NCBI GenBank assembly: GCA_009177205.1
Contig: WFMC01000070.1
Coordinates: forward strand, 48,869-58,664
DNA: 9,796 nt
Direction: 5' to 3'
Source of the DNA: Bacteroidales bacterium
GTDB taxonomy: Bacteria; Bacteroidota; Bacteroidia; Bacteroidales; Muribaculaceae
Each line of letters opens with the position of its first letter. Position 1 is the first letter of the stretch. The notes beneath the pieces are model-generated. The model saw only the letters and a list, made by a program, of their open reading frames with translations, was not told the origin of the DNA and ran no database searches. A program made the position numbers and the translations under genes. Shown here piece after piece: positions 1 through 6,175 of the stretch.

Positions 1-2
1 AC

Positions 3-21
3 AAATTTTTTTAAAAAATTT
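3..21 (-). terminator. A/T-only inverted repeat downstream of metG, possible weak terminator
   Basis: An inverted repeat with 9-base arms (3-11 and 13-21) around one central T lies about 60 bases past the metG stop. It is made only of A and T, so a hairpin would be weak, but on the minus strand it gives a U-rich run after the gene. A small G+C hairpin (arms 58-62 and 67-71) lies between it and the stop codon. This is a tentative transcription end; the left edge of the window prevents seeing what follows. Confidence 0.25.
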
Positions 22-81
22 ATTTTTAATTCTCCTTGTTGGCCTTGGTGGCGTGCTCGCTTAGCGAAGCGGCGAGAAAAA

Positions 82-2121
82 TCATCCTACAACCGCACCG
101 GGCTTCACTTCCCCTTGCGGACCAATCACCGTCAGACTGCCGTCGGCATTCACCGCTGACATTATCATTCCCTGCGACTCGCGACCCATCATCTTTCTCG
201 GCGGGAAATTCGCGATGAAGCAAACCTCCTTCCCTATCAAGTCTTCAGGCTTGTAATACGCCGCGATGCCGCTCAATATAGTTCTGCCACCCATGCCGTC
301 ATCTATCTTAAATTCAAGCAGTTTCTTCGATTTAGGCACATTGGAGCATTCCAACACCTTGCCTACACGAATATCAAGCTTGGCAAAGTCATCATACTCC
401 ACATTGGCCTTCACCGGCTCCGGAGTCCACGCAGCCAATCGGTTTTGCTCCACAGTCTTGCGCAGTTTCTCCTGCTGGAATTCAACCACACTGTCTTCTA
501 CCTTCTCAAATAGCAACACCGGCTCACCGATCTTGGCACCCGCAGGAATCAAATCGAAACATCCGAGCATATCCCATGAAATCTTGTCACCATTGAGCAT
601 TTTCAGAAGCTTATCAGTCATAAACGGCAGGAACGGCTCAAAAGCTATAGCCAAATTCGCACATGCCTGCAACGCGATATTCAGGATAGTGCCCGTGCGC
701 TCCATATCTGTCTTTGACACTTTCCATGGCTCTGTCTCCTGCAGATATTTATTGCCGGCGCGCGCCATATCCATAGCGGTGCGCAACGCATCGCGGAACC
801 GGAAGCTCTCCAATTGCTCTGTCATCTCCCTCTTCAATCCCTCAAATTCGGCAATGAGCTGCCTGTCGACATCACTTAATTCACCCGCCTCCGGCACAAC
901 TCCACCGAAATATTTGTGAGTCAACACAACGGCACGGTTTATAAAATTGCCGAGTATCGCCACAAGTTCGGAGTTCACCCGCTGCTGGAAATCAGCCCAT
1001 GTGAAGTTATTATCTTTTGTTTCAGGTGCATTGGCTGTCAGCACATAGCGCAATTCATCCTGACGCCCGGGAAGTTCCCGGAGATATTCATGAAGCCACA
1101 CTGCATAATTGCGCGATGTGGAGATTTTGTTGTCTTCCAGGTTGAGGAACTCATTGGCGGGCACATTGTCGGGAAGATTATATGTGCCGTCAGCCATCAA
1201 CATCGCGGGGAATACGATGCAATGGAACACGATATTATCCTTACCGATGAAGTGAATCATGCGGGTATCTTTATCTTTCCACCACTTTTCCCAATCATCC
1301 CCAACACAATCTATTGTGTTGGATATATAACCGATAGGCGCGTCAAACCATACATACAGCACTTTCCCTTCGGCACCTTCTACCGGCACGGGAATGCCCC
1401 AGTCCAAGTCGCGGCTTACCGCCCGCGGCTGCAATCCCATATCGAGCCATGATTTGCATTGACCATAGACATTGCTGCGCCATTCCTGATGCTCGTCAAG
1501 AATCCATTTGCGCAGACGCGGCTCCCATTTATCCAGCGGCAGATACCAGTGGGAGGTCTCTTTCAAAACGGGAGTATTCCCGGTGATGGCGGAGCGGGGG
1601 TTAATCAGGTCGGTTGCGTTTAACGACGAACCGCACGCCTCGCATTGGTCGCCGTAGGCATGTTCATTGCCGCAATGAGGGCATGTGCCCGTCACGTAGC
1701 GGTCGGCAAGAAACTGATTGGCTTCGGCATCATATAATTGCTCTGAGGTTTTTTCTATAAACTCACCCTTTTCATATAATTTACGGAAGAAGTCGGAAGC
1801 AGTCTTGCGGTGGGTCTCCGAAGTGGTGCGTCCATATACATCAAAAGTTATTCCCAATTCCGCGAAAGAATCTTTGATAATATTATGATAGCGGTCGACA
1901 ATATCCTGAGGAGTTACACCCTCTGCCTTGGCTTTGATTGTGATGGGCACTCCGTGTTCGTCACTTCCGCCTATAAACAGCACTTCCTCCCCCTTCAGGC
2001 GCTTGAAACGCGCGTAGATGTCTGCCGGAACGTAGACGCCGGCAAGGTGACCGATATGCACCGGACCATTTGCGTAGGGCAACGCCGATGTGATTAGTGT
2101 TCTCTTAAAGTCTTTATTCAT
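82..2121 (-). CDS. metG: Methionyl-tRNA synthetase with C-terminal tRNA-binding domain
   Basis: Cytoplasmic class I aminoacyl-tRNA synthetase that charges tRNA-Met with methionine using ATP, needed for both initiation and elongation. The 679-residue protein has the class I HIGH motif at 22-25, followed by SDEHG at 53-57, a zinc knuckle of four cysteines (C147, C150, C160, C163), and the second signature as KISTS at 332-336. This variant of KMSKS is usual in Bacteroidetes. The anticodon-binding helical domain spans about 370-540. From about residue 577 there is an EMAP-II/Trbp111-like OB-fold tRNA-binding domain (KLDIRVGKV onward), as in long bacterial MetG proteins. Length fits the long form. 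The ATG at 2121 is preceded by a good Bacteroidetes promoter and starts just before the HIGH region, so the start looks right. The gene is intact and transcribed away from the phage-like gene beside it. Confidence 0.98.
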   Translation of the reverse strand: MNKDFKRTLITSALPYANGPVHIGHLAGVYVPADIYARFKRLKGEEVLFIGGSDEHGVPITIKAKAEGVTPQDIVDRYHNIIKDSFAELGITFDVYGRTTSETHRKTASDFFRKLYEKGEFIEKTSEQLYDAEANQFLADRYVTGTCPHCGNEHAYGDQCEACGSSLNATDLINPRSAITGNTPVLKETSHWYLPLDKWEPRLRKWILDEHQEWRSNVYGQCKSWLDMGLQPRAVSRDLDWGIPVPVEGAEGKVLYVWFDAPIGYISNTIDCVGDDWEKWWKDKDTRMIHFIGKDNIVFHCIVFPAMLMADGTYNLPDNVPANEFLNLEDNKISTSRNYAVWLHEYLRELPGRQDELRYVLTANAPETKDNNFTWADFQQRVNSELVAILGNFINRAVVLTHKYFGGVVPEAGELSDVDRQLIAEFEGLKREMTEQLESFRFRDALRTAMDMARAGNKYLQETEPWKVSKTDMERTGTILNIALQACANLAIAFEPFLPFMTDKLLKMLNGDKISWDMLGCFDLIPAGAKIGEPVLLFEKVEDSVVEFQQEKLRKTVEQNRLAAWTPEPVKANVEYDDFAKLDIRVGKVLECSNVPKSKKLLEFKIDDGMGGRTILSGIAAYYKPEDLIGKEVCFIANFPPRKMMGRESQGMIMSAVNADGSLTVIGPQGEVKPGAVVG

Positions 2122-2140
2122 ATAAATTTCATTTATAATG

Positions 2141-2170
2141 CAAAGTTAACTCTTTTTTCTCAATTATCAA
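2141..2170 (-). promoter_or_regulatory. metG promoter, Bacteroidetes type
   Basis: On the minus strand, TAACTTTG (2148 down to 2141) matches the Bacteroidetes -7 consensus TAnnTTTG at every fixed base. A TTG at 2170-2168 lies 19 bases upstream, as expected for the -33 element. Transcription would start near 2136, leaving a leader of roughly 15 bases before the metG ATG at 2121. No Shine-Dalgarno sequence is visible, which is normal for this phylum. Confidence 0.65.
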
Positions 2171-2228
2171 TTTTTATGCCGTCATCACACGTTTGTCATT
2201 ACATATTTGCATCAAAAACACCAATGCA

Positions 2229-4391
2229 ATGGCAAAAATAAAAACCGCAATTCTCCCTCTCCTGCCCCGGACAGACCTCCCGGATATAAAATGTCAGGAT
2301 GGCGAAATCATGGGTAGCCGATCCGACCTGCTACCGGAATTAAAGAGAAACGAGACCCTCTCCTTCCCCTCCGGAAGCGAATTAATCGGAATCCATTCCC
2401 CTCAATCCCTCCCCGGATCCGATTATTATTTCTTCATCTCAGCCGGCAGATTGGGTTATACTTGCAAAGATTCCTCCGGGGTAAAATATATCTCCGGATT
2501 CACAACAAAACAGTTCGGCGATATCAAAGGGTTTATACCTTCCGGGGATGTCATAACACTCCTTGCCGATTCCTCAGAATTGCTATTTCTGATTTTTTCA
2601 ACATCCTCCCCTGACTGGATATTCTCCGACTCTCTCCCGGCATCGCCGGAATTGCGTCTGGGCGTGACTCCCGCTCATCTGCCGGGTTACACGCAAATGG
2701 CAGGTAATTATCCCGCAGTCAGCATCAGCCTACCTCTGACCTCCACTTCAGAGATCTCTGTCGTTCTGATTGAAAAATGGTTGCGCGGCGACAATCCTGA
2801 AGCCCTGTCGCTTTCTAACCGTAAATTGATAGTAAAAACAATCTACGAGAAATTGCAGAAATATATAGAAGATGCGATGAATGCGGGATTTTTTCTGTCG
2901 CCTGTCAGAGTATGCGCGGCATTCAGCACCGATGAAACCGACAGTTTTTATGTTCCTTCCTCAATTGCGGTTGCAGACATACCGAAGCCGGAACTTTCCG
3001 CAGTCATCGAAGATTTCGGTTGGTGGAACGGCATTCTGACTCTCAAAGTCAGATTTAATCTTTTACCGCAAAATATAACAATCGATGTCAAGATACCATC
3101 CGCGCATCAGAAATGGGAGAAACTTTTTCCAAATCTTAATATTTTTATCCAATCCCCTCCAAAGTTATTCAGCAGTGCAAATACCGAAAATCTGACGCTT
3201 TCACCGAGGAATTACACTCTGCAATTTCCACTCGAAAAAGAAATTTTTTCAATGATCCCTTCAGGTGCTGATGATAAGAAATACTCATCAAGCGGAAAAA
3301 TGTCAAGAGTGAGTTCAACACCTGTCAGCGGCATGACACGCTGGCTCTCAACGCTCACTTATCCGGACACCAACGCAAAAGAATACACTCCGCGATGGGA
3401 TCAATTGGCAAGGTTCAACCCTCTCGGAATCAAGAGGGTTGACGGAAGGGTATTGCTCTTCGGAGGGAAAGCATCATTTCCCGATGAAGAGGGGAATATG
3501 AAAATCCTCAATATTTCCGACAGAATATATAGTGCTGATTCTGCTACCGGACTCTTTTTCAGCAATTACATTCAATTGCCGGGGAAACAGGTGTTAGCGC
3601 TCTCTTCGCGTAAAAGACTTCTGTTTTGCAGCTGCGGCATCCGGAAATTCAATCTTGACACTTCAGGCAATCTTAGCTTGGGAGAATGGTTGGGTCACCC
3701 TCCGATAGTCTCCGGCACGATAGCCGATAGCGATGAGGGCATATATTTCATTTCTACCAGAGGGATAGATTTTTTATTGAATTCATCGAAGATTTCATCA
3801 TTTATCACCTTTGAAAACTTAAAAAAGGGGTTGATTGCCAACAATACATTACTCGCCGGTGAGGAGAGAGATTTGACTCAAGAAGATATAGAGGGTTTAT
3901 ATCATGATTACGATTCCGATTCCCTTATTCTGATTCTTCGCGGAGAAACCCCCTCAGCAAAGATTTGCGTGGCAATATCTGCGGCTACCGGCACCATATC
4001 TCGCGAAGGGATAATGATAAGCGCTCTTCCATACGAGTATAAACATCTCTTGCATCTGATTTCAGGGGGTTATGACGGAATATTGACGATTGGCACAAAA
4101 AGTAATTCCGAATCAGAAGAAGATGATATATGGTGTGTAACCAGACCGTTAAAATTAGGAAATCCCTTCACACGCAAGAAAATATTGGCGGTAAATGCGG
4201 ATGCTGAAGGTAGCCGGATAAAAATAGAAGGTTCGGATAATCTTTCGGCATGGCATACTGTAATGGAGGGGGTATTACCAATCCGATCACTACACATACC
4301 TTCTCACAGGTATTATCGCATAACCCTTTATAAATCCGGGGAAACCGAATTTAGGGATCCGGGCATGATGGCAATTTCATATATTTCATAA
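2229..4391 (+). CDS. Orphan phage structural ('stabilization protein'-like) family protein, function unproven
   Basis: A 720-residue protein from the ATG at 2229. A TTG start at 2193 would add 12 residues, but the ATG gives MAKIKTAIL, a natural beginning, with no recognisable signal peptide. No enzyme motif is visible. The layout resembles, from memory, a large structural protein family of Bacteroidales phages and prophages (called 'stabilization protein' in crAss-like phages). Shared points are an N-terminal beta domain beginning with a KCQDGEI-type segment (21-27), a helix at about 198-220 followed by PVRVCAAF (225-232), an NIFIQSPP segment (304-311), an EGIYFIS segment (503-509), RPLKLG (639-644), and a final beta domain with GSDNLSAWH (668-676) and RYYRITL (694-700). 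It stands alone between metG and a tRNA gene, with no capsid, portal or tail genes nearby. The frame is open and undamaged over its whole length. It could be a domesticated phage gene or a cellular relative. Family call is moderate; cellular role unknown. Confidence 0.6.
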   Translation: MAKIKTAILPLLPRTDLPDIKCQDGEIMGSRSDLLPELKRNETLSFPSGSELIGIHSPQSLPGSDYYFFISAGRLGYTCKDSSGVKYISGFTTKQFGDIKGFIPSGDVITLLADSSELLFLIFSTSSPDWIFSDSLPASPELRLGVTPAHLPGYTQMAGNYPAVSISLPLTSTSEISVVLIEKWLRGDNPEALSLSNRKLIVKTIYEKLQKYIEDAMNAGFFLSPVRVCAAFSTDETDSFYVPSSIAVADIPKPELSAVIEDFGWWNGILTLKVRFNLLPQNITIDVKIPSAHQKWEKLFPNLNIFIQSPPKLFSSANTENLTLSPRNYTLQFPLEKEIFSMIPSGADDKKYSSSGKMSRVSSTPVSGMTRWLSTLTYPDTNAKEYTPRWDQLARFNPLGIKRVDGRVLLFGGKASFPDEEGNMKILNISDRIYSADSATGLFFSNYIQLPGKQVLALSSRKRLLFCSCGIRKFNLDTSGNLSLGEWLGHPPIVSGTIADSDEGIYFISTRGIDFLLNSSKISSFITFENLKKGLIANNTLLAGEERDLTQEDIEGLYHDYDSDSLILILRGETPSAKICVAISAATGTISREGIMISALPYEYKHLLHLISGGYDGILTIGTKSNSESEEDDIWCVTRPLKLGNPFTRKKILAVNADAEGSRIKIEGSDNLSAWHTVMEGVLPIRSLHIPSHRYYRITLYKSGETEFRDPGMMAISYIS

Positions 4392-4555
4392 ATATCCGCG
4401 AATGGAAATGATACCAATGGAGGAAATTCAAGAGTGAAGGATGTATAGATAATAAGTGGCATGCAGATTCAAGGAGAACAAGAAGTGAAGTATCAGGGAA
4501 TAAGAAATTGAATCAAGGAAGGAGGAAAAAATTTTTACAGAATAAGAAGAAAAAA
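4392..4555. other. Purine-rich, C-poor intergenic spacer
   Basis: Between the end of the phage-like gene and the tRNA promoter the plus strand is strikingly rich in A and G: only 10 of the 150 bases at 4401-4550 are C. Loose copies of an ATTCAAGGAG-like unit occur near 4426, 4467 and 4511. Only tiny open frames exist (for example an 11-codon one at about 4406), so I do not call a gene. No clear terminator for the upstream gene is visible; the palindrome at 4381-4395 over its stop codon is A/T-only and weak. Confidence 0.5.
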
Positions 4556-4587
4556 TTTGCATAAATAAAAAATTATTTCTAATTTTG
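4556..4587 (+). promoter_or_regulatory. Promoter of the tRNA-Gln gene, Bacteroidetes type
   Basis: TTTG at 4556-4559 (-33 element) is followed by a 20-base A/T-rich spacer and TAATTTTG at 4580-4587, a full match to the -7 consensus TAnnTTTG. Transcription would begin near 4592, giving a leader of about 65 bases that must be removed to form the tRNA 5' end. The leader holds a small palindrome (CTGAAATTCAG, 4643-4653) just before the mature tRNA. Confidence 0.75.
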
Positions 4588-4656
4588 CATCGATTTCGAG
4601 CGAAACGGCAGTTTTAGGGTTAATAGAAAAAAGCCTGTGACGCTGAAATTCAGGAT

Positions 4657-4727
4657 TGCCTTATGGTGTAATGGTAGCACTACAGTTTTTGGTTCTGTCT
4701 GCCCAGGTTCGAATCCTGGTAAGGCAA
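4657..4727 (+). tRNA. tRNA-Gln, anticodon TTG
   Basis: A 71-base cloverleaf. The acceptor stem 4657-4663 pairs with 4720-4726 over 7 bases, with A4727 as discriminator. T8 is at 4664, the D stem is 4666-4669 with 4678-4681 region bases (ending T.G), the anticodon arm is 4682-4698, and the T arm is CCAGG/CCTGG (4703-4707 and 4715-4719) around loop TTCGAAT. The 7-base anticodon loop 4687-4693 holds TTG at 4689-4691, which reads CAA and, by wobble, CAG. CCA is not encoded and must be added after transcription. The last pair of the anticodon stem (positions 31 and 39, T4686 and T4694) is a U-U mismatch. The gene has its own promoter and terminator, so it is a one-gene unit. Confidence 0.96.
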
Positions 4728-4731
4728 CGAT

Positions 4732-4762
4732 AAAAGGATGATTCCCCGAATCATCCTTTTTT
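4732..4762 (+). terminator. Intrinsic terminator of the tRNA-Gln gene
   Basis: A perfect 12-base-pair stem (4732-4743 with 4749-4760) around a 5-base CCCCG loop, running into a T tract through 4762. It begins 4 bases after the mature tRNA end, so it should end the tRNA transcript. On the opposite strand the stem would be followed by a short T run only, so it might also stop minus-strand readthrough from xerD, though less well. Confidence 0.92.
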
Positions 4763-4780
4763 CATTCCCCACCCTCCGCC

Positions 4781-4792
4781 TCGCATGTGCGA
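4781..4792. repeat. Short perfect palindrome TCGCATGTGCGA
   Basis: A 12-base perfect palindrome in the gap between the tRNA terminator and the end of xerD. It could be a protein-binding site or part of the structured 3' region of the minus-strand operon; nothing in the sequence decides which. Confidence 0.35.
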
Positions 4793-4809
4793 TATGATAG
4801 GTATAACAT

Positions 4810-4842
4810 GGCACGCATCGCGTGCCTAATAATGTAGGCACG
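4810..4842. repeat. Three-part palindromic element with two competing hairpins
   Basis: GGCACGC (4810-4816) pairs with GCGTGCC (4820-4826) around a 3-base ATC loop. The same right arm can instead pair as CGTGCCTA (4821-4828) with TAGGCACG (4835-4842) around a 6-base loop. Both stems are perfect, and both use the shared middle arm at 4821-4826, so only one can form at a time. The element starts 13 bases beyond the xerD stop on the minus strand. It has no U tract, so it is more like a REP-type intergenic palindrome or a 3'-end protecting structure than a classic terminator. No second copy is in this window. Confidence 0.6.
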
Positions 4843-4854
4843 TATCGGATAAAA

Positions 4855-5769
4855 CTAATTCTTATTCCTATACAGGGGATGATGCGTGAGCAACTCGCGG
4901 CGCAATGCCGTTGCGTCCAAATGTAGATATATTTCGGTCGTGGCTATGGATTCATGTCCCAACATCTGCTGTATCGCCCTCAAATTCGCACCCCCCTCCA
5001 GCAAATGCGTCGCAAAACTATGGCGCAGCGTGTGAGGAGATACCCGCTTCATTATCCCAGCTTCCATCGCAAGATTGCGGATAATGTAAAACACCATCAC
5101 CCGCGTCAACCTGCTCCCCCGCCGATTTAAAAATAAGATATCATCCTCCCCCGGCTTTATCGGTAATTTTGCACGCTCCGGCAAATATTCCTCTATACAC
5201 GCCGACGCAACATCGCTTATCGGAACTATCCGCTGCTTGGCTCCTTTACCATCAATTATCACCAATCTCTCTTCAGGCGAAATTCTCGACAACCGCAAAT
5301 TACACAATTCGCTCACACGCATCCCGCTCCCGTATAACATCTCTATTATTCCCCGATTTCTCAACGACTCCTCTTTTTCCGCCGGAAGCGCCGCTATCAT
5401 CGCATCTATCTCCTCCACGCTCAAGACATCCGGCAAACTTTTGCCGACTTTCGGCGACTCCAACAAAAGCGCGGGATCCTCTTCAATCACCTTTTCTGAA
5501 CGTAGATAATGAAAAAAAGATTTGAGCGCAGCCACCATCCGCGCCTGTGATGTCGGTGCCAAACCCAAATCATGAAGAGAAGCCATAAACTCATGCAGAA
5601 GCAGAGTATCTATCTCACCTGTTTTTATATTCTCCGGAAGATAATTGAAAAGATGAGTCAAATCACGAAGATAAGACTCCACGGTATTCTCCGACAGACC
5701 GCGCTGAAGCCGGAGATATGCCGCATAATCGTCAACATATCCTTGAAGCGGCAAATTATAGTAGGTCAT
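4855..5769 (-). CDS. xerD: Site-specific tyrosine recombinase XerD
   Basis: Tyrosine recombinase that, with XerC, resolves chromosome dimers at the dif site under FtsK control. In the 304-residue form the N-terminal SAM-like core-binding domain is at about 8-90 and the catalytic domain at about 110-290. All catalytic residues are visible: R151 (in GSGMRVSEL), K175 (GKGAK), H246 and R249 (SPHTLRHSF), H272 (LGHESIATT) and the nucleophile Y281. The tail ending in HHPLY resembles XerD of other bacteria more than XerC. I choose the ATG at 5769. A TTG at 5802 would add 11 residues that the family lacks. The ATG start overlaps the preceding gene by 14 bases (5756-5769), suggesting translational coupling. 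A tRNA gene lies nearby, but length and motifs are those of the housekeeping enzyme and not of an island integrase. Confidence 0.95.
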   Translation of the reverse strand: MTYYNLPLQGYVDDYAAYLRLQRGLSENTVESYLRDLTHLFNYLPENIKTGEIDTLLLHEFMASLHDLGLAPTSQARMVAALKSFFHYLRSEKVIEEDPALLLESPKVGKSLPDVLSVEEIDAMIAALPAEKEESLRNRGIIEMLYGSGMRVSELCNLRLSRISPEERLVIIDGKGAKQRIVPISDVASACIEEYLPERAKLPIKPGEDDILFLNRRGSRLTRVMVFYIIRNLAMEAGIMKRVSPHTLRHSFATHLLEGGANLRAIQQMLGHESIATTEIYLHLDATALRRELLTHHPLYRNKN

Positions 5770-6166
5770 AATATGTAAAAGCCATTTCGTCGCGTGAGAC
5801 AATCAATAAGTATTTCCTCCCTTCAATCACCAACCCCTTGCCACTCGTCTCGAGCTTTTTTATCATCTCCCCGCGCTTTTTAAGGGTCGGGCGGATTAAT
5901 AACAGGGCTTTATGAGGAGCGACACGACAAGGGATTTCCCTGTCATATCGCAATATCTCAACACCATAACCAAGACTCCGGAGCAACACTTTCAGCCTGT
6001 AAGCCATTGCATCCATAGGGTCGGATAATGCCGGAGTCAGTTCGGCATAATATTGATACCCGCGTTGAGGATATAACGCTTCCTTCACAATCCGGTAAGC
6101 AAACGGACTGTGGATGCCAAACCCCCGGGAATGCCTCCAGCGCCTGTATTTATTCAATATAGACAT
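5756..6166 (-). CDS. Short protein related to the ends of a Bacteroidetes SAM-methyltransferase-like family
   Basis: A 136-residue, basic, soluble protein. Its N-terminus (YRRWRHSRGFGIHSPFAY, residues 7-24) matches, from memory, the signature start of a Bacteroidetes family annotated as class I SAM-dependent methyltransferase, in which a GHGIHSPF-type motif opens a protein of about 220-260 residues. Here the central Rossmann core with its glycine-rich SAM-binding motif is missing. After about residue 75 come short beta segments (HKALLLIRP, KGLVIEGRKYLLIVS, MAFTYYDL) like the last strands of such a fold. It is therefore probably not an active methyltransferase. The frame is intact, starts 9 bases after the yfhO-like stop, and its last 14 bases overlap the xerD start, so it is presumably translated. 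It may be a reduced paralogue or a remnant kept for coupling. Function unknown. Confidence 0.7.
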   Translation of the reverse strand: MSILNKYRRWRHSRGFGIHSPFAYRIVKEALYPQRGYQYYAELTPALSDPMDAMAYRLKVLLRSLGYGVEILRYDREIPCRVAPHKALLLIRPTLKKRGEMIKKLETSGKGLVIEGRKYLLIVSRDEMAFTYYDLL

Positions 6167-6175
6167 CTCTCACTC

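Noticed and set aside
26..223. Small minus-strand frame reaching past the metG stop.
   Set aside because: It is mostly an out-of-frame reading of the metG 3' end, with no start context or recognisable content.
266..1452. Two long plus-strand open frames (266-919 and 916-1452) opposite metG.
   Set aside because: They lie wholly within the metG coding strand complement, have no domain-like features, and arise from the codon bias of a certain gene.
2193..2228. TTG start at 2193 for the phage-like gene.
   Set aside because: It would add only 12 residues of ordinary intergenic character; the ATG at 2229 gives a better start.
4657..5769. Tyrosine recombinase next to a tRNA gene, suggesting an integrated island.
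   Set aside because: The enzyme has the length, motifs and tail of housekeeping XerD, sits in a chromosomal operon, and I find no second copy of the tRNA 3' end in the window that could mark an attachment site.
5770..5802. TTG start at 5802 for xerD.
   Set aside because: The added 11 residues are not seen in XerD proteins, and the ATG at 5769 gives the usual N-terminus and a typical coupled overlap.
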